A DNA stretch of 6,974 bases from positions 1 through 6,974 of the forward strand of contig NZ_JASLCN010000410.1 of assembly GCF_030151805.1 (NCBI RefSeq), given 5' to 3'. A program made the translations under genes and the position numbers. A model generated the notes under the pieces. It was not told where the DNA came from, ran no database searches, and saw nothing but the letters and a program-made list of their open reading frames with translations. Shown piece by piece: positions 1-6,318 of the stretch; the stretch's first letter is position 1, and every line of letters begins with the position of its first letter. Source of the stretch: Fluviicola sp. Lineage in GTDB: Bacteria > Bacteroidota > Bacteroidia > Flavobacteriales_D > Crocinitomicaceae.

Positions 1-106
1 ATCAACCATTCACTTAACGTTTTTTATGAAGATACGCAATCCTTTAAATGGAGCATGTAAAATGTACAATTGAAAAGGTTGCTTCCCGAAATATCCGTGC
101 ACCCTT

Positions 107-134
107 TCACTTTTCCATTCTCAATTACCTCCTT
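107..134 (-). other. Strong Shine-Dalgarno-like site followed by an ATG and an immediate stop
   Basis: On the minus strand AAGGAGGT (127-134) lies 8 bases before an ATG (116-118). This is ideal Shine-Dalgarno geometry, but the frame reads Met-Glu-Lys-stop and ends at 107. No other frame gives a convincing protein: the longest continuation is about 28 codons from a GTG and resembles nothing I know. The rest of the 1-153 edge spacer shows no gene and no clear GC-rich terminator for the helicase that ends at 154. The site may be chance, a decayed gene start, or a gene broken by a frameshift. The other genes in the window lack such a site, which is why it stands out. Confidence 0.25.
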
Positions 135-153
135 CGTAAGAAAAAACAAAGTT

Positions 154-1485
154 TTACTTCTTCTTACCACCGCGTTTTTTCGGTTTTCCATACTTTTCCT
201 GCATGGCTTTCTTGTGATTATAGCGAACGTTGACTTTTTTGTTCTTATCCTTTTTCTCATGAAATGCTGGTCCGACCTGATCTTTCGCAGGTAATTTAAC
301 CAACACGTTCTTCATCGCTACCTGTGGTTTTTCAAACTCCAAAATCAATTCTGAAAGCTCCACTTCATCCGGGAAAGCCTGAATATCCACTTGTTTGTTC
401 ATGAACTGCTCAATCTTCCCGAAGAATTCTTTGTCCTTTTCAGCCAGGAATGTAATGGCATGTCCTTCTTTGTCTTGTCGACCCGTTCTACCAATGCGGT
501 GAATGTAATTTTCCGTGTTATCCGGAATATCGAAGTTGATTACGTGAGAAACGTCCGTTACGTCAATTCCGCGTGCAATCAAATCCGTTGCTACCAGGAT
601 GCGGTAAATACCATTCTGGAAATGATTCACGGCATTGAACCGGTAATTTTGAGCTTTATTGGAATGGATTACCCCGATTTCCACATTGAATACCGGTTCC
701 AGTTCTTCATACAACATATCTGCCAGAACGCGGGAAGAAACAAATACCAGAACCCGGCTCATATCCTGATTTTCTTCCAGCAAGTGCTTCAATAAGTTGA
801 CTTTGGAAGTAAAATTCGGAACGAAAATCGCTTCCTGTCTGATTTTTTCAAGCGGTGTTCCTGCTCTGGCAGCTTCCACTTTAACCGGGTTTTCGAAATA
901 TGCCTCAATGAATGTCGCAACTTCCTCGGAAAGTGTTGCTGAAAAAAGTAAATTCTGTCTTTTAGGAGGAAGCAACTCAAAAATACGCATCAATTGTGGT
1001 CTGAATCCCAGATTCAGGGTTTCATCCACTTCATCGATCACTACTTTCTTGATATGTTTAAACTGCAAAGATCCATTGGCTGCCAAATCGAAAATACGCC
1101 CCGGAGTTCCTACCAGGATATCCAATCCCTGCAAAACCATTGCCGATTGCGTATTGATATTCGCTCCTCCGTAAACTCCGCCAACAACCACATTCATATA
1201 CGGTGTCAGTTTCTCTGCTTCCCGAACCACCTGAACAACCAATTCACGCGTCGGAACGATGATCAGGATCTGAGGATGCGGTTCTTTGGAGAATTTCCAC
1301 ATGGATAAACAAGGCAGCAAATAAGCCAATGTTTTTCCAGTTCCTGTTTGGGCAAGCCCTATGACATCCTTTCCGGACATCATCACGGAAAATCCTGCCG
1401 ACTGAATCGTAGTTGGAACGGTATATTCAAGTTCATCCAAAGCATTTAGGACCGGCTTTTTGATATTTAAATCGTGAAATGTCAT
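154..1485 (-). CDS. DEAD-box ATP-dependent RNA helicase (RhlE/CsdA-like, DEVD variant)
   Basis: An ATP-dependent RNA helicase of superfamily 2, expected to unwind short RNA duplexes in the cytoplasm during ribosome assembly, RNA decay or cold adaptation. The 443-residue chain shows the full motif series: Q motif with F3 and Q28, motif I AQTGTGKT (45-52), Ia PTRELVVQ (78-85), GG (102-103), Ib TPGR (127-130), motif II DEVD (151-154), motif III SAT (182-184), motif IV near VLVFVSSR (245-252), motif V ATDLIARGID (299-308) and motif VI HRIGRTGR (329-336). Residues 411-443 form a lysine/arginine-rich tail, common in this family and probably RNA-binding. Motif II has Val where the family name has Ala; the catalytic Asp-Glu pair is kept. 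The frame stays open to a TTG at 1572, adding 29 residues that do not look like family sequence. I chose the ATG at 1485 because the Q motif starts there and a promoter-like element lies just upstream inside the extension. The exact subfamily is uncertain. Confidence 0.95.
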   Translation of the reverse strand: MTFHDLNIKKPVLNALDELEYTVPTTIQSAGFSVMMSGKDVIGLAQTGTGKTLAYLLPCLSMWKFSKEPHPQILIIVPTRELVVQVVREAEKLTPYMNVVVGGVYGGANINTQSAMVLQGLDILVGTPGRIFDLAANGSLQFKHIKKVVIDEVDETLNLGFRPQLMRIFELLPPKRQNLLFSATLSEEVATFIEAYFENPVKVEAARAGTPLEKIRQEAIFVPNFTSKVNLLKHLLEENQDMSRVLVFVSSRVLADMLYEELEPVFNVEIGVIHSNKAQNYRFNAVNHFQNGIYRILVATDLIARGIDVTDVSHVINFDIPDNTENYIHRIGRTGRQDKEGHAITFLAEKDKEFFGKIEQFMNKQVDIQAFPDEVELSELILEFEKPQVAMKNVLVKLPAKDQVGPAFHEKKDKNKKVNVRYNHKKAMQEKYGKPKKRGGKKK

Positions 1486-1499
1486 GCGGAAATTTTTCA

Positions 1500-1507
1500 C
1501 AAAGGTA
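1500..1507 (-). promoter_or_regulatory. Putative -7 promoter element of the helicase gene
   Basis: TACCTTTG on the minus strand matches the Bacteroidota primary sigma -7 consensus TAnnTTTG exactly and ends 14 bases before the ATG at 1485. The mgtE promoter in this window has nearly the same distance to its start codon. I see no TTG at the expected -33 spacing, so this is only half a promoter by sequence. If real, the transcript begins only a few bases before the ATG, which would rule out the upstream TTG start. Confidence 0.4.
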
Positions 1508-1593
1508 ATCAATCCATTTTTGTCGGGTTTTAGAACGGGATGACTTTCTTTCAAATCCCAAATTTGTTCCAACTAAAAACGCACTAAAAAAAC

Positions 1594-1609
1594 AATTGAT
1601 AAATCAATT
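1594..1609. repeat. 16-bp near-perfect palindrome in the divergent spacer
   Basis: AATTGAT (1594-1600) and its exact complement ATCAATT (1603-1609) are separated by two bases. The site lies between the divergent helicase (-) and secreted-protein (+) genes, about 90 bases upstream of the helicase -7 element. Its size and symmetry fit a dimeric regulator's operator. The spacer is very AT-rich, however, so chance is a real alternative. It has no G+C-rich stem and no role as a terminator is suggested. Confidence 0.3.
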
Positions 1610-1678
1610 CTACTAAGAATCAAATTGTTAAATCCATTATCCAATTCAAAAATTAACAGATTTACCATGAAAATTATT

Positions 1679-1686
1679 TATATTTA
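1679..1686 (+). promoter_or_regulatory. Weak candidate -7 element for the secreted T9SS protein gene
   Basis: TATATTTA matches the TAnnTTTG consensus at all fixed positions but the last. It lies 68 bases upstream of the ATG at 1755. No TTG is present at the -33 position, so the assignment is weak. It is the best match on the plus strand of this spacer and would give a leader of roughly 60 bases containing the hairpin at 1716-1736. Confidence 0.2.
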
Positions 1687-1715
1687 GCGCTCGAGAAAAT
1701 AAATACAACTACAAC

Positions 1716-1736
1716 TTTAGGCGTAAAAAGCCTGAA
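1716..1736 (+). other. Small hairpin in the presumed 5' leader of the T9SS cargo gene
   Basis: TTTAGGC (1716-1722) can pair with GCCTGAA (1730-1736) over seven base pairs including one T-G wobble, with a seven-base A-rich loop. It ends 18 bases before the start codon at 1755. A role in translation or transcript stability is possible but nothing in the sequence proves one. It is not followed by a T-tract, so it is not an intrinsic terminator. Confidence 0.3.
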
Positions 1737-1754
1737 ACCTATAATGCTATTACT

Positions 1755-3995
1755 ATGTTGAAGTACTTATCTACTACATCTCTTGCGTGCGTTTTATCTG
1801 TTCATTTGAATGCCCAGGTAACGATTTTTGAATCCATGTCTCCCCAAATTGAATTCATTCAATCGCGCAACTACTCAACCGACGCCGGGAGAAAATACAA
1901 TTCCGCTTCGTATTACACACATCCGGATTTCGGCAAACTCACTTTTGATGCACCATTTGGAAAAAATGTGATCGAAGATATCAGTAAACGAACGTATGAT
2001 TCGCGTTACTACATTGATTCGGATCATCCGAATTTCTTTTACATTCAAAAAGCCAGTAATGCTATCAACTTGTTTCAAAACGGGGTTTGGCGGGCCATTG
2101 ATCCGACTCTTCACAAAGTTTCAGCTCAAAAATACCAATCAGGAGTTCAGGACTGGCCGACTACTTTGGACATTGCAAACGAATTAACGTCCTTTTTGCT
2201 GAACGGATCCGAATTCAAATTCAACAATTATTCCCTGAAGGTCATTAACAATAACAATTCCGTGAACATTTACCAGGCAAACTGGTCGCAGATTGCTGTT
2301 GGAAATGAAGGAGCATACATCACGGATGTTTTTCCGGGAATAGATATGAGAATCGTTTTTTCCGAAGGGAAAATCGAATCAGACTTCATTATTCGCCAAA
2401 ACCTGCATGTAAAGCGCCTTGTTTTTATGGATCAGCTGAATGTTCCGGCCCATCTGAACGGATATATCTATACGAATGAAGAAATTGTTCACGGACCGGT
2501 CATTTTTGAAAACATCCATACCGGAGAAGCTGAAATTAAATTCAACAGTGCCAGATGTTATGATGCCTCAGAAAACAGACAATCCTGGTTGAATCCATAT
2601 GCTTTGAACGGAAATCTGTTAGAAATTCTATGTGACTCAGCTCAGTTGAATGATCCGGGAAAAATCTACCCGATCACCATCGATCCTTTGGTAACAGTGG
2701 TAGGACCAATTACCTCAGCGAATAATCTTATGGGGTCGAGACCGTCTCCCGCTTCCTGTTCGAGCACGCTGAACGTCACATTTCCGGGAGGAACAACTCC
2801 ATGGGACGTTTCTGCCGGCTGGACGATTGTTTCAAATTATTGCTATCTGAATTCCTCTCCGTTCTGGGGTATTTATGACGATTGCTGGAGATCTGAAGCC
2901 CAGGTATGGATTACCTCCACGTGTGGCGGGATATCGCCTGTCGGAGCACCGGGAACAATCTGGACCTGTGCAGGTTGTAACAGTATCGGAACCTGGAATC
3001 CCGTATTACCTTTTGCCGGTTCAGGCTCCCAATCTTTGGCACAATGTTATACTCCTTCCTGTTCCAATCAGACATTAACTTTCAACATTAATTTCAGTCG
3101 TACTTATTGTACCGGAAATGGTACTTACGACAACTGTAACTGGGCAAACAACTACTGCAACTACATGAATAACTGGAATGTAACCGTTCAGGGCAGAAAC
3201 CCGGAAACACTTGCCAATACAACCACCGGAAACGGTTCTTCCACGATTGCTGCTCCAACTTGTGCTTCCGGAACAACACTTTTGAACCCAGCGGCACTTT
3301 ACGGAGTTCCCGGTTATACTTATTCCTGGAATACCGGTGCAAATTCGAGCACTTTAAATGTTACAAACGGACCCGCAACCTACACAGCAACTGTTACAGA
3401 TGCATGCGGAACGGTGAGAACCGCAACTTTTATCATTACTTGTCCGCTGGCATTGGATATGGGAAATTTTGAAGCAGCTCTTTCCGGACAAGATGTTCAA
3501 TTAAGCTGGTCTACGAATTACGAAAAAGAAAATCAGCATTTTGTGATTCTAAGAGCAGGAAGTGATTTGAAATTCGAAGAAATCGGGCAGGTAGTAAGTC
3601 AGGGAAATTCTGAAACACCTCAATTTTATGCTTTTATGGACAGAGAACCACTTGGAGGAATCAGTTATTACCAATTGAAAAATGTGGACATTAACGGTCA
3701 GGCTACTTTATCGGATATCCGCTCCATTGAAGCAAACCGTTCCGGAAAACAGATTTCTGTTTCTCCGAACCCGAATAACGGGCAATTCAGCCTGGAACTA
3801 ATGATTCCGAAAACAGGAAACTACACGGTACAAGTTGTTTCTTCAGAAGGAAAAGTGATCTATCAGAACAATCACATGCTGGAAAACGGACATCACATCC
3901 TTCCGATGAATAAGGTTACTTTGCTGAAGGGAACTTACCTGGTTCGTGCAACAAACGAAAAAACAGAGTTGCAGGAGAAGTTTGTAGTGGAATAA
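1755..3995 (+). CDS. Secreted multidomain protein with cysteine-rich centre and T9SS type A sorting domain
   Basis: A 746-residue protein predicted to be exported by Sec and then carried across the outer membrane by the type IX secretion system. Residues 1-20 form a signal peptide, probably cleaved after the Ala before Gln21. Residues about 90-312 resemble the beta-rich N-terminal domain found in front of SBBP repeats in Bacteroidota proteins (a segment with PGIDMRIVF near 194-202, closing with YPITIDPLV at 305-313); this is an inferred likeness. Residues about 313-480 hold 11 cysteines (335, 363, 377, 390, 405, 408, 431, 436, 452, 461, 468) with many Trp, Asn and Tyr; I recognise no family. 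Residues about 500-563 look like a PKD/Ig-like domain (YTYSWNTG, then TYTATVTDACG). Residues about 572-660 look fibronectin-III-like. Residues about 667-746 form the type A sorting domain, from SVSPNPNNGQFSL to GTYLVRAT and a short final strand. No catalytic motif is evident; adhesion or binding is the likelier role. There is no Shine-Dalgarno; the ATG at 1755 is set by the signal peptide. Confidence 0.93.
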   Translation: MLKYLSTTSLACVLSVHLNAQVTIFESMSPQIEFIQSRNYSTDAGRKYNSASYYTHPDFGKLTFDAPFGKNVIEDISKRTYDSRYYIDSDHPNFFYIQKASNAINLFQNGVWRAIDPTLHKVSAQKYQSGVQDWPTTLDIANELTSFLLNGSEFKFNNYSLKVINNNNSVNIYQANWSQIAVGNEGAYITDVFPGIDMRIVFSEGKIESDFIIRQNLHVKRLVFMDQLNVPAHLNGYIYTNEEIVHGPVIFENIHTGEAEIKFNSARCYDASENRQSWLNPYALNGNLLEILCDSAQLNDPGKIYPITIDPLVTVVGPITSANNLMGSRPSPASCSSTLNVTFPGGTTPWDVSAGWTIVSNYCYLNSSPFWGIYDDCWRSEAQVWITSTCGGISPVGAPGTIWTCAGCNSIGTWNPVLPFAGSGSQSLAQCYTPSCSNQTLTFNINFSRTYCTGNGTYDNCNWANNYCNYMNNWNVTVQGRNPETLANTTTGNGSSTIAAPTCASGTTLLNPAALYGVPGYTYSWNTGANSSTLNVTNGPATYTATVTDACGTVRTATFIITCPLALDMGNFEAALSGQDVQLSWSTNYEKENQHFVILRAGSDLKFEEIGQVVSQGNSETPQFYAFMDREPLGGISYYQLKNVDINGQATLSDIRSIEANRSGKQISVSPNPNNGQFSLELMIPKTGNYTVQVVSSEGKVIYQNNHMLENGHHILPMNKVTLLKGTYLVRATNEKTELQEKFVVE

Positions 3996-4004
3996 TATGA
4001 AACC

Positions 4005-4047
4005 AAAAAACCCTGACATCCTGATAAGATTATCCGGAGTCAGGGTT
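4005..4047 (-). terminator. Intrinsic terminator for the fasciclin gene, shared spacer of convergent genes
   Basis: AACCCTGAC (4009-4017) and GTCAGGGTT (4039-4047) pair perfectly over nine bases. Inside, a further three base pairs, one mismatch and four base pairs close a tetraloop. On the minus strand the stem runs straight into a T-tract (4010-4005), the classical intrinsic terminator layout for the gene ending at 4143. On the plus strand the stem begins 13 bases after the TAA of the secreted protein but is followed by CCACCC rather than T's. It could still stop or protect that transcript, but the sequence supports it most clearly in the minus direction. Confidence 0.85.
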
Positions 4048-4080
4048 CCACCCTTGCTACGAGTTTGTCGGTAAGTAATC

Positions 4081-4123
4081 CCGAATGTTGTAGTTCATGC
4101 TCAAGAGCAACGAGGATATTCGG
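4081..4123. other. Nested inverted repeat in the fasciclin 3' region
   Basis: CCGAAT (4081-4086) pairs with ATTCGG (4118-4123) and GTTG (4087-4090) pairs with CAAC (4108-4111), leaving a six-base bulge; GCTC/GAGC (4099-4102, 4105-4108) is a competing inner stem. It lies between the fasciclin stop and the terminator at 4005-4047, so the fasciclin transcript should carry about 95 bases of structured 3' region. No T-tract follows in either direction, so it is not a second intrinsic terminator. Function is unknown. Confidence 0.4.
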
Positions 4124-4142
4124 AATTATTGCCTGTGGAAAT

Positions 4143-4697
4143 TTACATTTTAGGCATCAACACTTTGTCAACTACGTGAATCACTCCATTTGACTGATAC
4201 ACATCGTATGTGGAGATATTTGCGACATTTCCTGCTTCGTCTTTAATCGTAATGTTGTGGTCTCCGTTCATCATTGCCCACAACTTACCTCCTGAAACAG
4301 TTGTCATTTCCGCTTTACCGCCACCTTTCTTAATTGCGGCAGCTATTGTGTTGAAGTCCATTTTTCCCGGAACCACATGATAAGTCAATACTTTCACCAA
4401 TGTTGCTTTGTTTTCCGGTTTCAACAATGTTTCTACCGTTCCTGCAGGAAGGTTTTCAAAAGCGTCATTTACCGGAGCAAAAACTGTGAAGGGACCTTTC
4501 CCCTGTAATGTTTCAACCAGACCACCTGCTTTTACTGCTGCAACCAATGTGGTATGATCTTTAGAGTTTACCGCGTTTTCTACAATGTTTTTTGCCGGAT
4601 ACATGGACTCTCCACCAACCATAACAGTCTGAGCAAATGAGTTAGAAAAGATTGCTATGGAAGCAATGAATGCGATTGATAATAATCCCTTTTTCAT
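4143..4697 (-). CDS. Secreted fasciclin (FAS1) domain protein
   Basis: A 184-residue exported protein with a single FAS1 domain, a fold usually involved in cell-surface or matrix adhesion; its ligand cannot be read from sequence. Residues 1-22 are a signal peptide (MKK start, hydrophobic core, cleavage predicted after SFA before Gln23). The FAS1 domain covers about 36-182: H1 segment FTVFAPVNDAF (70-80), the YH motif YHVVPG (106-111), and H2 segment NGVIHVVDKVLMP (170-182). The protein ends two residues after H2, so it is a minimal one-domain form with no anchor, lipobox or T9SS tail and is probably periplasmic or released. It starts with ATG and has no Shine-Dalgarno. It lies on the same strand as mgtE, 156 bases downstream, with AT-rich repeats between, and converges on the T9SS cargo gene. 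I see no good TAnnTTTG promoter before it, so an alternative sigma factor or read-through from mgtE is possible. Confidence 0.95.
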   Translation of the reverse strand: MKKGLLSIAFIASIAIFSNSFAQTVMVGGESMYPAKNIVENAVNSKDHTTLVAAVKAGGLVETLQGKGPFTVFAPVNDAFENLPAGTVETLLKPENKATLVKVLTYHVVPGKMDFNTIAAAIKKGGGKAEMTTVSGGKLWAMMNGDHNITIKDEAGNVANISTYDVYQSNGVIHVVDKVLMPKM

Positions 4698-4757
4698 AAT
4701 CGTTAAGTTTTGAATTAAAAATTTGACTCAGTTACGATACCAAAAAAGTTTTGGATT

Positions 4758-4792
4758 TTTGAAATGCAAAAAAAGTTGAAAATAATTTCAAA
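4758..4792. repeat. 8-bp inverted repeat upstream of the fasciclin gene
   Basis: TTTGAAAT (4758-4765) is the exact inverse of ATTTCAAA (4785-4792), with a 19-base spacer. The right arm also forms a tighter repeat, TTGAAA (4776-4781) with TTTCAA (4786-4791), four bases apart. The sites lie 60-95 bases upstream of the fasciclin ATG, where a regulator or activator could bind. The surrounding sequence is very AT-rich, so the statistical support is limited. Confidence 0.3.
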
Positions 4793-4851
4793 TGAATACG
4801 TTTACTCATTGAAAATAAACAAATTAAACTCAAATTATTTTTTGAAAAGAA
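4776..4851 (+). repeat. Three TTGAAAA repeats phased at 33 bases between mgtE and the fasciclin gene
   Basis: TTGAAAATAA occurs identically at 4776-4785 and 4809-4818, and TTGAAAAGAA at 4842-4851. Both steps are exactly 33 bases, close to three helical turns, and a further TTGAAA at 4759 lies a half step (17 bases) away. The bases between the copies are not conserved, so this is not a simple tandem duplication. It may be a phased array of binding sites or a curved A-tract region, or coincidence in AT-rich DNA. No GC-rich terminator for mgtE is visible in the spacer. Confidence 0.35.
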
Positions 4852-4853
4852 AA

Positions 4854-6203
4854 TTATTTCAGGAGTAGAAGTCCGACTGTGAAATAGATAAACAAGCCCA
4901 GGACGTCATTTGTAGTGGTGACGAAAGGACCTGTTGCCAAAGCCGGATCAATCTTGTACCGGTTCAGGATCAAAGGAATCATTGTGCCGAAAATAGCAGC
5001 AAAGATCGTGACGGTAAGCAAGGAGATACTTACAACTAAAGCCAGACGGTAATCATTGAAGAAATAAGAAATCCCAAAAATCAATGAGGAACACAGCAAA
5101 CCATTTACCAGACCAACAATTGCTTCTTTCCCTACTTTTGAAAAAATACTATCAAAGGGGTCGTTTCCACGCGCCAGCGATTGCACGATAATCGCAGACG
5201 ATTGTACTCCCACGTTTCCACCCATTGCCGTAATCAGCGGGATGAAAAATGCCAGAGCCGGAAGATGTGTAATGTTTGTTTCAAAGCGCGAAATAACCTG
5301 TGCACTCAAAATTCCACCCAGCATTCCGATCAAAAGCCAGGGCAAACGCGCTCTGGAAATACGAAATACACTCGAATTCGATTCCACTTTCTCCGAGATC
5401 CCTGAAGCCAGCTGAAAATCTTTGTCTGCCTCTTCCTTGATCACGTCTACGACGTCATCAATCGTAATGCGACCAACCAGTTTTCCCTGCAAGTCGACAA
5501 CCGGTACGGAAACCAAATCGTATTTTTCCATCACTTTCGCCACCTTCTCAGAAGAATCGCTTGTAGTGACAAAGATCAAATTCTTTCCTTCATATAAATC
5601 TCGAATCGGTGTTTTAGGGCTTGCAAAAAGCAATCTTTTCAGTGAAAGAACTCCCACCAATTTGTTCAGGTCATCGATGACATAAATCGTATAAACCTGC
5701 TCCACATCTTCTGCTTGTCTGCGCAATTCAACCAGCGCCCGATTTACCGGCCACTCCAACCGTGCCTGGATGAACTCTTTCTGCATCAATCCACCAGCCG
5801 TGTCTTCGTCATAGTTCAGGAGATCAACGATATCATCTGCAGCATCATCATCTTCCATTTGAGAGATGACTTCCTGGATTTTCTCATCCGGAAGCTCCCC
5901 GAGGATATCGGCAGCATCATCGGAATCCAGGTTCTCCAGCTGCTCTGCCATTTCTTTGGCAGAAAGAGATGCTAAGAACCGATCCCGAACTTCTTCTTCC
6001 AGTTCCATCAGGACATCCGCCTGAAGTTCTTCATCGAGTTGATAATACAGGTATTTTGCCTGGTCGATGGACAATTCGTCCATAACTTCCGCAATATCGG
6101 CAAAGTGAAGATCAGTGATGTGCTCAATAATCCATAGTCTATCCTCCGACAAAATCGCTTGCCGGATGCGCTCAAGAAAGTCTTTGGTCAGCTCAAAACG
6201 CAT
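4854..6203 (-). CDS. mgtE: MgtE family magnesium channel/transporter
   Basis: An inner-membrane Mg2+ channel/transporter, gated in known family members by Mg2+ binding to its cytosolic domains. At 449 residues it has the usual full length. Residues about 1-130 form the helical, acidic MgtE N domain (acidic cluster around 93-127). CBS domains follow at about 137-197 and 200-257. A linker (plug) helix at about 258-282 leads to the membrane domain from about 286 to 449 with five expected helices. The family signatures are present: a Gly/Asn-rich segment TAMGGNVGVQSS (325-336) and KIDPALATGPFVTTTND (417-433). Asp433 lies where, from memory, the pore Mg2+ ligand Asp432 of Thermus thermophilus MgtE sits. 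The ATG at 6203 begins at a natural N domain and lies 18 bases from a good promoter. No Shine-Dalgarno is visible. The long spacers on both sides suggest a single-gene transcription unit. Confidence 0.96.
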   Translation of the reverse strand: MRFELTKDFLERIRQAILSEDRLWIIEHITDLHFADIAEVMDELSIDQAKYLYYQLDEELQADVLMELEEEVRDRFLASLSAKEMAEQLENLDSDDAADILGELPDEKIQEVISQMEDDDAADDIVDLLNYDEDTAGGLMQKEFIQARLEWPVNRALVELRRQAEDVEQVYTIYVIDDLNKLVGVLSLKRLLFASPKTPIRDLYEGKNLIFVTTSDSSEKVAKVMEKYDLVSVPVVDLQGKLVGRITIDDVVDVIKEEADKDFQLASGISEKVESNSSVFRISRARLPWLLIGMLGGILSAQVISRFETNITHLPALAFFIPLITAMGGNVGVQSSAIIVQSLARGNDPFDSIFSKVGKEAIVGLVNGLLCSSLIFGISYFFNDYRLALVVSISLLTVTIFAAIFGTMIPLILNRYKIDPALATGPFVTTTNDVLGLFIYFTVGLLLLK

Positions 6204-6221
6204 GGATTCTCAATTTGAGTG

Positions 6222-6252
6222 CAAAAGTAGGCCTTTCAAAGTCAAGAAACAA
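6222..6252 (-). promoter_or_regulatory. Bacteroidota-type promoter of mgtE
   Basis: Read on the minus strand, TTG (6252-6250), a 20-base spacer, then TACTTTTG (6229-6222) fits the Bacteroidota primary sigma promoter TTG-N19/20-TAnnTTTG at every fixed base. The -7 element ends 18 bases before the mgtE ATG, so the predicted leader is only about 10-15 bases. This leaves no room for a magnesium riboswitch in the transcript from this promoter. Confidence 0.7.
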
Positions 6253-6318
6253 CCGATTTGCATTTACAAAGTATTAAAATATTGTCTTGTACGGGAATTT
6301 AAATGATGTAATAAAAAT

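Noticed and set aside
391..795. 134-codon plus-strand open frame inside the helicase gene
   Set aside because: It is the antisense shadow of a clear helicase coding region and has no recognisable domain or start signal.
1486..1572. N-terminal extension of the helicase from a TTG codon
   Set aside because: The extra 29 residues precede the Q motif without family likeness, and a -7 promoter element lies inside them.
1755..1814. Lipoprotein signal for the secreted protein because of Cys12 in its leader
   Set aside because: Cys12 sits in the hydrophobic core without a proper lipobox, and the C-terminus has a T9SS sorting domain with a standard signal peptidase I site at residue 20.
4009..4047. 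Fully bidirectional terminator for both convergent genes
   Set aside because: A T-tract is present only on the minus-strand side; the plus-strand side continues with CCACCC, so only one direction is supported.
5422..5975. Plus-strand open frames of 86-87 codons inside mgtE
   Set aside because: They are antisense to well-conserved CBS and N-domain coding sequence, and the translations look like shadow sequence.
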